Below the pieces are notes generated by a model that did not search any database, was not told the origin of the DNA, and saw only the letters and a program-made list of their open reading frames with translations. From assembly GCF_016920785.2 (NCBI RefSeq), contig NW_024609880.1, forward strand, positions 60,525,292 to 60,589,291: DNA of 64,000 nucleotides, read 5' to 3'. Below are positions 42,001 to 53,374 of this stretch, piece after piece; the stretch's first letter is position 1; each line of letters begins with the position of its first letter. Both the position numbers and the translations under genes were made by a program. The DNA comes from Ixodes scapularis (lineage: Eukaryota; Arthropoda; Arachnida; Ixodida; Ixodidae).

Positions 42001-44986
42001 CGGGTAAGTAGACGCGCAGGCATTTCTTAGAGTGTACAAACAAACCTCAGCGTAATGTGTTTTGTTTGCCTTTCCTTACAGTGGCTGGTCATTGTGACGA
42101 CAGTTTCAGCAGCCCTTGCGGGCTACGCCCGGCCAGCTCCCTTGGTCGCAGCCCCTGCGGTCGCCGCACCTGTAGTTGCAGCACCAGTTGTCGCGGCGCC
42201 GGCTGTTGTGGTTGAGGCAAGACGCCCATTCCCGTTCCTTGTTATTACTAATCACAACTCCGGCAGCGTGTATTTATTTCATTTCCATCTTTGTCGCATT
42301 TTGGCCACTAGGTGGCTCCTGTTTTCGCTGCACACTTGGATTGGCGGTTTCTCGCCACTTCGCTGTTACGCGTATTTTCCGCTAGGTGGGGTCGCCTCCT
42401 CTGGAGTTGCGAATACTCTGTTGTTACATAAAGACTGCAGAAGAGGCCTTTTTTTTTAAATAATGCTCCAATCAATTTTCATTGCGTTGATCCGCATGAG
42501 AATGAGACATTTTTGTATAAGCCAGTGCTGTTAACATTGCGCTAGCGGATGTTCCTCTTTTTCTCTGATATCAGCAATGCGTTGCGCTCCAGCTTAGACG
42601 TCTGTTGTCACCAATTAACTCATCAATTTACTCACCATTATCTTAGTTCAAGAGTGATTCCCTTTTCTGCGTAAGTTTAGCTGAGGTACTTCATCTACAC
42701 TCTAAGAAATCCACGCGAGTAGCACTTTGGCGTCATGCACTCTAAGGCCAATTCATTAGTTTACTATTAATCGTCCTATTTGATTAATACGGTAAGCGGT
42801 TTCGTGCTGCAAAAGACAAGTAGCCGATACTTAGTTCCAACTTACGTCCGAGCGCAGTCAATGCCACAAGCTAATGTGGTTAATCAAGCAGAGGCAAAAG
42901 TGGCGGCCTTAGTAACCTTACTTTTCCTGTGATATAAACCGCAAACCTAATCAACTACAATGAAAAGAACCTTGCAATTAGTGCAGATTTGTACTTTTAG
43001 TATGTATGTGTATTTTTATGTGGGCAAATCTTTGCCAGGCTCGAACGCATGCTGAAAAAGTTTATTAATTGAAAACGCGCACATGTCTTTGCCCCCGAAA
43101 GTGCTACCACTACAATGCATTACTACTCGCCTTCCCTACTGGCTAAACCGGGCGAAAGTTGACCACTAGTTGATGCTTCGAGTTCATCATGGGTAAGATT
43201 GCTTACTGGCATTTCTGAGAGTTTACTCGAAACGAAATGAAGCATTAACAATCGCATAATCGAGCAGTCACAAGGTTCGCACAAAGTTATCGTTTTATTA
43301 GAAAACGAGATCATCGCTTTTGTGAAAAGTGCTTTCTTACTTATTCATAAAATACTAAATAAGGCAAGCGAGTAAAAAGAAGCTAAAAATGTGTTTTACC
43401 AAAAATGCGATTCATGCGCTATACTTGATATCTTAAACCCTATGCTCACTACCCCAGTGTAGGGCGTATTTTTGCCACACCGCGCAATCTCTGAATTTCC
43501 GTGCGTAAGATACATTTCGTATATCTCAATAAATGTCTACTCAAACGCATGCCAGCAAAAAATAATAATATTAAAGATGACTGGGATTGTTTTTATAAAT
43601 ATATTAACTTACGTGAGCAAATGCCGCACCTTAAATATGTTAAACGTCTAGGTCTTTTCGGGAAGAAACGGATGTCTTAAAAAAAGTAGTCGGCCGAAAT
43701 AAATCAACACACACTAATGTACTATCTGAATGTGATCTCAGCTTTCAAGTGTGTTGTTTACAGAGATACTGTAAAACAGCCAAATTTATCGGTAGCAGGA
43801 GGCAGGTGGGAGGACGAAAAAGGCACAGAAGCTAGAAACTGAAAATGTTCATGCTTACACTTCACAGCGCACAAGAACAGACACACTTGAAAAGTTCACT
43901 CACACAAAGAACAGAAACAAAGAACAACAACAAAGTTAAGTCACACAAAAAACACAATCTGGAGAAAAATAAATAGCACAAAAAACAGAAAATTAACAAT
44001 ACACAAGAATGTTCATTGTTCAGTGGCAATGTCTTAAATTCAAAGGGGCTTTGGTGAAAACGATGTCATGACTCCTCCTTACAGACATGGCTGACAACTT
44101 ATATTTTCTTCATTTCCGTCTTTTATCCCCGAAACAGCCTCCCCAACCATACAGTTTCGGTTACGACTCCAAGGACGAGTTCGGTACGCACCAATACCGC
44201 AACGAAGTCAGCGACGCAGGCAACAACAAGCGTGGAAACTATGGCTACAAGGATCCCGTAGGGGTGTTCAGGCAGGTCGAGTACGTCGCAGACGCCGCCG
44301 GCTTCAGGGCCAATGTATTCACCAACGAACCCGGCACGGCTCCTTCAACGCCAGCCGCTTCCGCCTACAATGCGCAGCCCGTTGCTGCCACGCCGGTCGT
44401 CAGACCGGGTGTTGTGGCCGCCGTGCCACATCCAGAGCCTCTAGTTGCCAGAGCGGTCGCCCGACCTGTAATCCGGCCGGCACCTCTGGCACAAGTGGCC
44501 GTCCCTGCTGCTTCTCCTTTCCTTTACGCACCACCACCAGCTCCACCGGTAGCGGCTCCGGTACGGTACGCAGCCCCTCTGCCGGTGGCGAGAGCCGCCC
44601 CCGTTCTAGCGCAAACGGTACATCAGCCAGCAGCTGTGGTACATCGTGCGGCTGTGCCGGCGCCCGCACCATACGCGCTCCCGCCGACTCGAGCTGCGGT
44701 TGCGCCGCCGTACGGACCTGCTGCTGCCCACGCAACAGCCGCGCCAGTACCAGCAGTTGCACCTGCCCCGGCATTCGCTGCGCCAGCATACGCTGCACCA
44801 GCCGTTCCTGCCCCGGCTTACGCTGCCCCAGCTTACGCTGCCCCAGCTTACGCAGCCCCAGCTTATGCTGCCCCGTCCTATGCGGCGCCAGCAGTTGCGG
44901 CTGCACCGGCTTACGCCCCGGCCCCCGCGTATGCGGCGGCAGCGCCACTGGCTTACGCCAGTGCCCCTTACGTGAATTATTATTAA
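39043..44986 (+). CDS. Large cuticle protein, chelicerate CPR type with Ala-Pro-Tyr repeats; gene 4
   Basis: Secreted cuticle protein, the only one on the plus strand. Exons: 39043-39054 (M-I-L-Q, then GTAAGT), 42082-42216 (45 residues after TTCCTTACAG) and 44138-44986 (after CCGAAACAG, ending TAA). All joins are phase 0; the product is 331 aa. The signal peptide MILQWLVIVTTVSAALA precedes GYARPAPLVAAPAV repeats. The RR core (PYSFGYDSKDEFGTHQ, GNYGYKDPVGVFR, EYVADAAGFRA, TNEPGT) is followed by about 220 residues of Ala/Pro/Val/Tyr low complexity with tandem AYAAP units near the end, ending NYY. Exon 2 best ends at GAG before GCAAGA, a GC-type donor; GTG|GTTGAG six bases earlier is the alternative. 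Introns are long (about 3.0 and 1.9 kb); the first contains a MITE 45 bp from exon 2. Confidence 0.85.
39330..39430. repeat. Poly-T/poly-G low-complexity tract in intron 1 of gene 4
   Basis: Runs of T (about 39383-39411) and G (39412-39426) follow one another. Any frame through it encodes Lys/Pro runs and is not a gene. Confidence 0.8.
41724..42036. mobile_element. Full-length palindromic MITE (TACACTCTAAGAAA termini)
   Basis: TACACTCTAAGAAA at 41724 is mirrored by TTTCTTAGAGTGTA ending at 42036. The two halves are reverse complements over nearly the full 313 bp, with about 80-90% identity by eye (for example AAGTCTGCGCTGT / ACAGCGCAGACTT near the axis). The flanking TA fits a Tc1/mariner-style target. 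It lies in intron 1 of cuticle gene 4, 45 bp before exon 2. A solitary CACTCTAAGAAAT end recurs at about 42700 in intron 2. Confidence 0.75.
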
Positions 44987-45013
44987 TTTGTAAATACTTT
45001 TAATATATTCACC

Positions 45014-45019
45014 ATTAAA
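45014..45019 (+). promoter_or_regulatory. Probable poly(A) signal of cuticle gene 4
   Basis: ATTAAA 28 bp after the TAA stop. A canonical AATAAA lies about 590 bp further on (near 45578) and may be used instead. Confidence 0.45.
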
Positions 45020-46655
45020 ATGACATTTTTCGCAGTGTTTAGCCAGGTGCCGGGCCTGAAAGACTTTGACCTACTCTTTTGTTGAGTGTTAGTGCTGGGT
45101 CTAGGTAAACCTAGTACGGTAAGCCAGCTATCCAGATGTCCCCTACTTCAGTAGCCGTCATTGTTTATACATCCGCAGCTGTAGCTGTGTTTTTTTTTCC
45201 TCCGCGATATCGTTTAATGTGCAACTTCAGAAAACGTCGAAATTTGATGGAAAATACTGCACTTATGTCATCCATCCTTCATTACGTGTATGGTCATCTA
45301 TGTTTTTAGCCAATTTGTGTGACAAACCGTATATCTTCATTATGTTTGTATTATACTCTGTCACTTTTAAGCTTTCGCTAATTCACTCGCCTAACATTGA
45401 AGACTCATTGCATATAACAGACGTCATAATGAATTAATCACTATTTGTGTGTCTAACAAATATGCGTGTCTCCTAGCAAATACCGTGTTTTGACTGGCTT
45501 CAGGCGTGCTAAAACGTAAGGGTAGAAATCATGCAGTGTAGTGTATATATGTGAATTGTATGCGCGTTCCCTTTCAAATAAATATTCCAGATATATTATT
45601 TCAGAATTAGTTTTCGAAATACCAGTGTTCAAAATGTCAGCGTGTATGCAGTAATAAAAGATGTACCAATATCAACGTCTGTCTCCCCAACTCAGCAAAA
45701 TATCCTCCGGTGATCTTTATATAGTTTTCTCGCACAAAGAGAATGACAATACTGTGCGTTAACCCTAATCTCACTGAGAGCCCATTCACATAATCAACAA
45801 ATGAAAGCACTGTCGTTTAGAAACTGCACGTTTGGTTACAGCATCAATATATAGTCATTCACAAGTCAATGAAAGGCGTATTCCCATTGTTGCAAGATGG
45901 CTGTTAGTTTGCAAGGTTTTATGAAGGCATGATTGCCTGAACTGAACCCACTTTTCCTATAGTATTCGGAACTACTAAAGCAGTGTTTCTAAAAAGAAAG
46001 TTCAGTCAAAAGGAGCAGAAAGTGCGCGACCACAGCAGCATCGTAACCGGCACCAAGTCGCATATTGCCCCCTTGGTTATGATACGGACTAAGACGTGGT
46101 CCGGTGAACGGAGAGGTGTCTGAACGCCGCGACCTCGCCGAGAAGCAGGTGTGGCGAAGGTTCGCACGTATTTCTGACAACCGCTGTGAGATGGCGCAGC
46201 GTGAAAGGGACCGATTAAAGCCAATCCAAGAGCCGTCCTCATTTGCACACAGGTTCATAAGGCCGTGCTGCGCGCCACCGCGCGTGCGGGAATGCCACAA
46301 ACCGACAGTGCTCCTGCTGGAAAATTCCCTAAGCCCGAGAAAACATATGCCGTCTTGATGGGCCTTGTTCAGGCACCCGTTTTGTTTCGTCTCCCATGGT
46401 CTCATTCAAATGTTTGATTATTTTAATGCACGTCGGAAAGTAAGAACTAGCACCAGAAGATTAAAAAAAACGCTTAAAAATTGTGTTTTAAGTTGTTTCA
46501 TCAGTTAGCCTATGGCACACAAGTTGGACTCGCCAACTCCAACAATACGCCCTTTAGCAGCCAGTCACGTGTTACGCCTTGTCGGTCACTTTGAGTTATT
46601 ATCTTCATTGCCAGTGCCGTGAAAATTTAGTTAGTGACTGGGGTTCGTACATTTA
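45020..46655. other. Intergenic; nothing firmly recognised
   Basis: AT-rich, with a GC-rich block at 46010-46400 open on both strands (138 codons minus, 84 plus). That block lacks motifs, repeats with other parts of the window, and splice support. Confidence 0.4.
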
Positions 46656-46660
46656 CTTAC

Positions 46661-46978
46661 CTTTACAGCCGAGGGATTTCTCGTAACCTGCTTGACATTG
46701 TACTTCCGAGGACTTACTACGAGTGTATGGCCAACGGCATTCTCTTTATTTAGTGCTCTCTTCAAATGCGACTCTGGTTCCAATTGATTTAAGAGATGTC
46801 TTACTTGCACGCTGCGGCCGCTTCCAGAGCTGATATTGAGAAAAGGTGCCATAGCACGCAAAATGCTTAGCGTGTAAATCAGCTGGTTAATAGAGTGTAC
46901 ACCCACTAAGCACCCTGTTAACGAAATTTGGGTAAGGAGGTGCTGTGAACCGTTGGCAGTCTGCCATCTCACCCGTGC
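46661..46978 (-). CDS. Candidate orphan exon, 106 codons, phase 0-0
   Basis: On the minus strand an open stretch starts after ACGTTGCAG (acceptor) and ends at AAAG followed by GTAAGT (donor). It is exactly 318 nt, so both borders are phase 0, as in the cuticle genes. The reading begins ARVRWQTANGSQHLL, has a moderately hydrophobic middle (LTGCLVGVHSINQLIYTLSIL) and a basic end (SPRKYNVKQVTRNPSAVK). I recognise no family. The pyrimidine tract before the acceptor is weak and no partner exons were identified, so it may be chance or the relic of a transposon gene. Confidence 0.25.
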
Positions 46979-46984
46979 CTGCAA

Positions 46985-49640
46985 CGTTGTTCGATACCCA
47001 AATAGATAGCCTTTGTGCGTTAGTTCAAATAACGTTCGTTCTCAATGCTGGCATTTTTATTAATCAAGGTGCTCTATAAATGCTTATCACGGCAATTACA
47101 CACCCGTCCAAGTTTAGACACTTCAACTGGGTGTGAGAAAACAACACAAGATCTGTCCGGCAAATTGGCGCCTGCGAGCCTTTGGCACACGCGACGTGTA
47201 AAAATAGCTTACAGGATACTTTGGGGCCCGTTTCTGTACGGCCTTCTTCCGCAAGTTAGATCAAAGATTGATGGACGGAACAACTATCTAGAATCGGTAG
47301 TTTTTATCAAAGGTGTTTGGGCATGAGAAGTTACACGCGGAAGATATGAAGAGGCAAAAATAGGATTTCTTCTCGCTTGTTCCCATCATTAAATACCCGG
47401 TGGAAAACGAACCGATGCAAGTTAGAGGAACGGTCCCCTCCGCCACTTTGATTCTGTCAAAGAGCAACCAAGCCACGTTGAAGGAGCCAGTAGAGATTGC
47501 TTACGGCTTATAACTGGTTCAACATACTTGGATAAGGTGTCAATATATATAATTGGTTCCTATACTAACGGACAGTTTGAAAAACACAGGCCGTTGCTTT
47601 GTTCGCACGGCTGCTTCGCGATTGGCGTTTTTGGCATTTTTCTAGGCAAATTTTTCAATCTTGTGAATATTTGCGGAGTGATAATAAGCTTCCCGGAACT
47701 CGGCCGGCTCTTCGTTTTTTATGTTGCCTGTAACTATTTGTGATAACTTCGTATACGCAATGCACGTATTAAGTACTGTACATGCCAGCTTCGTGTTTCA
47801 AAGCATAAACCAGACGGTTTAGATAATATAATACGATATGGTCAACGTAAATACGTTCCATAGCTAGTGATATATATATATATACTTGCTGACATATACA
47901 TTAATCAAGGCCCAGAACCCGAAAAATATAACGGGTTCCTTTTGAGACCGCTTGAGCGAGAAATGTATGCTCCTAAAGGTTGGCGAAATATGCGAGACAA
48001 AAGTATAGAAGAGAAGACGCGGGGCCCTTTCTCTGGCCACGGAGCCACAGCTTCAGCAGTCATTATGATCGCGACAGAAAGCGGTGGTAGGTTTAGTCAT
48101 TGACAGTTTAAAAAGGGCAGAGCGTGGCGACTTCCGAGTATTTTATTATCGACACGCTTCCAGCAGGACAGTGGCATTAGCCGATAAGAACGCCCAAGAA
48201 CGAATCCCGTTGCAGGACACTTAAATATCAATGTTTTTTATTTTTTTTTTACTTTTTTTTGCGCCGTGAGTGTCGATAGCGGAGGTCTCAAACGCGCTGC
48301 CCGCGGTAAGCATGCGGCCCGCTACTCGTGGGGACGCGGCCCGCAGGCGACCGGCTACGAGTCCCGGTTCCCGTGTCTCGAGCACTAGAAATGACATGCG
48401 TCAAAGTGATTTCAGCTCACCGATTCATGCCGCCTCCAAAAGGAGATCTGCACTTTTAACGTTCTCACATAGTTTTTACTTAGCTACGTTCATTTGCCCT
48501 TTGCTTCGCCTAATGTTTTGTTTCTCAGCCTTTGGTAATGTACATCGATTCCGCTACTAAGCTGCATGCACAAGCTCTTTGTTAAAGGATGCATCTCGGC
48601 TGCGCGAACTCTCGATCAGCAGGAGCAGCTGCCAAAGATAGAGCTACAAGCTCGAGATTGTTGCCTTCAAATATGTATCGCCATTGAAAGACAAGCTTTT
48701 TTTCAGGGTGCTGTAAACAAAATAGTAAGGGAAGCAAGAACTGTCAAATTAACTGATTGTTTTTTTTTAGACATGTTGAACTTGATTAATTCCTGAGTGA
48801 ATTGAGCAACGGGAACGACAGTGTACTTACTATTTTTTTAATGAAAATGCCAGCATGCTGGTGCGTGCGGTGCAATTTTAATTCTTGTTACTGCATCAGG
48901 TCATCAGGTCGGGGCCAAAAGTAGTTATATATAGATAACAAATCTAATGATGTCTCGGGCAAAACTGAGTTTAAAAAAAGCATATGCACGATGTCCCTTT
49001 TCTTTTAACACTCCCCACTCTTAAATGAGCTTGAGTCTACTTGCCTATAGGAAATAATAATAGCATTTAGTGTGTAATAATCAAAAGCCTGACCCTGCAA
49101 ATACAGAGTGTCGTGTCCAGTTTAATACTCTCTTGAAGTAAAAAGAAAGGGGGCAACCACTGGAATATATGTCACAATTGAAATTCCATTTTTATTTTCT
49201 TTCTACTTATAGCCGATTTAGGTGCCACCAGGGGAGCACAATGTTGTATTGTGAACCAGTGAGGGCAACCTACAGCGCGAGCGCGTTGAGTGGTAATATG
49301 ATCTACGCAGGAACAATAAAAAATGCAAACGTGTGCTGCGATTGATTTACAGCGGTACTTTGGCTCCGTTGGCGGAAGATGTGCTTCAGGTGTTTTTCTT
49401 TTAATCAATGTTTGCGCGCGACGCACTTCTCATTCCCGCTCCTCGGATGGAGAGCAAAGCTTACGCGGTCTGGCCATGTTGGGAGTGGGAGGAGCTGAGC
49501 GAGCGTGGGTTTAACCGGCCAAAGGACTTCCAGAACTCCGAGGTGGCGCGGTAACGGCAAATGGGGGAAGGGGGTGGAGAGGGAGGGAGCTGGGTTGAGA
49601 ACGAGAGAGAGCGGTTGTGTAGAGCGTAGTGGCTTTAAGC
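46985..49640. other. Intergenic; possible hAT-like terminus near 48270
   Basis: AT-rich DNA with TA and poly-T runs. At 48265-48330 the phrase GAGGTCTCAAACGCG ... GCATGCGGCCCGC recalls the ends of hAT-type MITEs, but no opposite end was found. Open frames at 47528-47743 and 48566-48796 have no motifs. Confidence 0.35.
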
Positions 49641-50050
49641 AATCAATACCACTATCGATGCTATTGGTCGGGGAGGCTAAGTCTAACTAACAAAAGGGCT
49701 ATTGATAGTCGACTATCGTAAAACTAACGAAAATATACCATCAATTGTCTACTATCGTTCTACTATCGATAGTATGATACCGATTGTCGACTATCGTAAA
49801 GCTATCGATGGGCGACAATTGTAAAGCTAGCAATAGTATTTTATTAGGCTACGGAGAGCCTGAGAAGTTCAAATAGAAAATGTTAACCTGGGAGAAAAAC
49901 GCGACTGCAATTAGGAACTTTTTGATAATTATTGAGGAACAATCTAGAACCTAGAGGAAAACTATTAGGAAACGGTCGAAATTATTTTAAGAAGCTATTG
50001 ATAAACAAAAACGAGAAACTATTGATTGCATACTATCGAAAGACGGTAAA
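49640..50050. repeat. Cluster of CTATCG(A/T)-type motifs including TATCGATA
   Basis: At least eight copies of ACTATCG / CGATAGT in either orientation, several joined as the palindromes CTATCGATAG and TAGTCGACTA, mostly between 49650 and 49840, with outliers near 50030. TATCGATA (about 49765) is the core bound by DREF-type factors in insects; function here is unknown. Confidence 0.6.
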
Positions 50051-50542
50051 TAAAAGGTGTCACTAATGAAATATTGATTTTTTTATAGGTTATCCTAGCT
50101 ATGTTACTCGTAAATTTCTTTCGGGAAGTTTGTGCTTTTTTTATATAAACAGAATTCAATCAGGAAAATTAAAATACCTCTGTGCTTCCTGAGAAGAAAC
50201 TACGCATTGCATCGCGTGGTCACGAGTCATAACATTACCGAGATTATAAGATATGTGTGAGGTTTCTTTCGACCAAAAAGGTTGCAAGCAAGAAAGAAAA
50301 AAGGTTGCGTTTCGTATTCACAATTTTTTATAGAAATAAAAAAGTTTCGCATGTGATATTTAATATTATTCAATTATATTTTATTACCTAATCATCGAAT
50401 TGAATGTTAAGGTTATTCTATACTTTCTTTAGTTATTCTACACAGTTTTGAAATATTTGATTTGTCTGACAGATAAATAAATATCATGGAATATTATCGA
50501 CATCGCACGTATGTTTGCTAGGTATAACTGCAAGGTTTCTAT

Positions 50543-51222
50543 ATACCAGGTATTTTTGCGAAGACTTTCAAAAATCCTAAAAATTAGGGCGATTGAAAAA
50601 AGAAGAAACTCTCTTCGGGAAAAAACTACCAGCCACGGCGGAAGTCAGGAATTGCCGAAAACCTACTAATTAGCCAGATAATTAATTAAAACTTGTTAAT
50701 TAAATTTTTAATTAGTGGAAATAGACATATTATTCCAATTAGAAAGTTGCTGAACGTTATCAAAAACCACTAAATCAGTTATTTTCAGAAAGACTTTAAG
50801 CGCTTGAGAAGAGTAGTAGCGCCCTAAAATCACCACTCGTGGAGCAGGTACAAGGCTGGGGCTAAATAAGACGCGGAAAAATCGCGCGGGCGCCTTACCG
50901 CAACCGCTAGCCTTGTACCTGCTCCACGAGCGGTAACTTTAGTGCGCTACTACTCGTCTCACGCGCTCAAAGTCTTTCTGAAAATGACTGATTTAGTGGT
51001 TTTCGATAACGCTCAGCAACTTTTTAATTGGAATCGTATGTCTATTTCCACTAATTAAAAAGTTAATAACAAGTTTTAATTATTTATCTGGCTAATTAGT
51101 AGGTTTTTGGCAATTCCTGACGTCCGCCGTGGCTGGTAGTTTGTTCCCAAAGAGAGTTTCTTCTTTTTTCAATCGCCCTAATTTTTAGGATTTTTGAATG
51201 TCTTCGCAAAAACACCCGGTAT
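50543..51222. mobile_element. Foldback element, about 320-bp inverted arms
   Basis: Ends TACCAGGTATTTTTGCGAAG and its mirror CTTCGCAAAAACACCCGGTA. The arms mirror each other throughout (GCCACGGCGG, TACTAATTAGCC, AACCACTAAATCAGT, AAAGACTTT, GGAGCAGGTACAAGGC) around a 30-50 bp GC-rich centre. The inner arm matches the element at 60609-61277 and, in part, the THAP foldback at 28.7-31.0 kb. It has no coding capacity. Confidence 0.8.
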
Positions 51223-51228
51223 ATATAT

Positions 51229-51243
51229 ATGTGTGTGTGTGTG

Positions 51244-51290
<47 letters not shown>
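51229..51290. repeat. (GT)n microsatellite
   Basis: About 28 GT units with two interruptions, directly abutting the right end of the foldback element, next to a short TA run. Confidence 0.95.
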
Positions 51291-52315
51291 GCATTTAAAA
51301 TAAGAGGTAAACAAAATTAAAACAAACATTTGGAACACATTTTATCTATATGACCTTTCATTAGTATTAAAAAATATTATAGACGGCTTTAGACGAATTA
51401 GCGTTTTGAGTGATATGGTAACTGGGCCCCTTATTTATATGCTTCACTGCATGAATGTGAGCTGCACCAGGGTAATTAATAACATTCAAATTGGCAAGCT
51501 ATAAAATTCTACATATTCGTCTCTTACGCTAATTGCACTGCCTTCCCATATTGTCAAACACGTTTTACCGAAGTTTCGTCACTTCCAAAACCACATTCCT
51601 AAGCTTTCCTGGAGAGTTCCAGTGCCTGGTTAATGAGAACGTCCATGTAAAGGAACTCACTTTTCGAATTTCAATAGGTACTAAATGCCACCGGTTACTA
51701 TCGCCAGTTTGTAAAACCACTCAGTATATGTTCATGAAAATGGAAGCGGGTTCGTAGTTTGGTTCAACAACAACCGCCATCTATAAACCAGCAAAGCCAA
51801 CGGCAGTCGCTAGCCCAGACCGGATGGCATTTTGTTCGTGAAGCTTCTAATACACTTGCGCTAGAGAAACCTTCGTGGCCTCTCCTTTAAACAGCAGCGA
51901 GCTTACCTTAACGGGCTTTAAAATTTGGCTGACATATAGAAATGCTTATTGGCGATGTCAAAATATGTCTCTCTGCAGACCTGATTAATTGTATGCTCAG
52001 AATTTAGCTCCGCGTTTGGTTGTACATGCACAAGTAGAGAACAGGCAAGGCAATTCAAATTTTTTTTAAAGAAAATGTTTATTAACAAGCGCGTTCTTTT
52101 CGCTGCGAATTTACGTAACATATAATACAATGAACACAATAAATAGATTCTTTGAATATAACTTGCTGCACTTTTTCTTACATGGCAGATTTCACAAAAC
52201 TTTGACATTTACATACATATAGCAAAAAACGGGGCACTCTCGTCGCCATACATGGTCTCCCAAGGAGATATATTCAACATTAAACTGACATACGAACCTT
52301 ACTTGATTATATATA
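51291..52315. other. Intergenic; nothing recognised
   Basis: AT-rich; open frames up to 96 codons without motifs. Confidence 0.45.
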
Positions 52316-52317
52316 AC

Positions 52318-52468
52318 AAATCTTAGGAAGCCGCCGAAAGACAAAATCGTTGGCAGCGCTGGGATTCGAAATCCGGGTTAGCATGCCCGACTTGATATTG
52401 GGACACCGGAGTTCGAATCCCGGCTTCGCTAAAGATTTTATCTTTCGGCGTCTTCGTAACCTTTTTTC
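52318..52468. mobile_element. Inverted pair of tRNA-SINE-like fragments
   Basis: The right half reads GTTCGAATCCCGGC (RNA polymerase III B-box type) followed by TAAAGATTTTATCTTTCGGC; the left half contains the same order on the minus strand (TTTCGAATCCCAGC ... GATTTTGTCTTTCGGC). The two meet at TTAGCATGCCCGACTT. The motif order suggests the head and body of a tRNA-derived SINE in inverted arrangement. It is not a functional tRNA: no complete cloverleaf could be drawn. Confidence 0.5.
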
Positions 52469-52469
52469 C

Positions 52470-53370
52470 ATTCGATCAAGTGCAGGTTCATTCATAGGTA
52501 TATTCTCAAATATTATAGCATTATATACACATGATATTTGTTGATATACATTGATGATGATTCTCAACACCAAGAGAAGTGTATCTATGATCAAAATAGT
52601 TATGCAAAATAAGACATACGAAATTCAAACCTCTGCTGTAAATTAAAGTAAGCTTGTCCACTGCGTCGTTTAAGCTCCCGAAGTACATACGTCAAGAGTA
52701 GTAAATTGATCGGTCATTGTTCCATATTTTCACTCTGTCTAAGTGTCATTACTTATAGTTTCTCCAATTATACGATTAAAATTCAACTCGTGAAAACATA
52801 TACTTGTTCTTTTGAGGGGGGGGGGGCAATTTAATAATTTGAACAGAGAATGTTTATTATATATGTTGTGTTAAGCATAATTTGTTGACAATAACTGAAC
52901 TTTTTAATGAGACAATTAATGCTAAAAAATTTTACCGTGGAGGTAAGTTCTAAAATATGTATACGCATTACCAAACACCTGCTCAATTATCTAGATGTTT
53001 ATTTTTTTTAAATTGCTTCTGACTATTAACACGTTGGCCCCGGTGCATTATTATGGTACAGTGATAGATCATGTATAATTGTTACGCTTGTTTGTTTGCT
53101 GTTGTTGTTTTGTATCTTTTTATGATTCTACTCTACACAAAAATTCCACACCGTTTACCACATTGGCAACAGGTGTATGGGTCTTGTTCGATTCCAAAAG
53201 TACTTGTTCGTGACACTCCTTTTTTCACGAATCGATGAGGTGTAATCTGCACCACCAAGAATGCGCAGCTAGTTCATCTCGTCTAATAAGTTTACACCTT
53301 CCATATACCGAAAATCTAAGGGAGTGGAGAAGACGAAAGCGCGCACGAACGTCAGAACGCCGAGATCTGG
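52470..53370. other. Intergenic; nothing recognised
   Basis: AT-rich with a 10-bp G run at about 52817-52826. No motif or repeat pair found. Confidence 0.45.
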
Positions 53371-53374
53371 TTGA

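Noticed and set aside
41730..42023. A 97-codon minus-strand frame
   Set aside because: It lies wholly within a palindromic MITE and is mirrored on the other strand, so it is not a gene.
44400..44948. A 182-codon minus-strand frame antisense to cuticle gene 4
   Set aside because: It is an artefact of the repetitive Ala-Pro coding sequence.
48265..48400. hAT-type MITE terminus
   Set aside because: Only one end phrase is recognisable and no opposite TIR or 8-bp duplication was found, so it is mentioned only in the regional note.
52340..52440. Possible tRNA gene with a B-box
   Set aside because: No acceptor stem or complete cloverleaf could be drawn, and the sequence is an inverted SINE-like pair.
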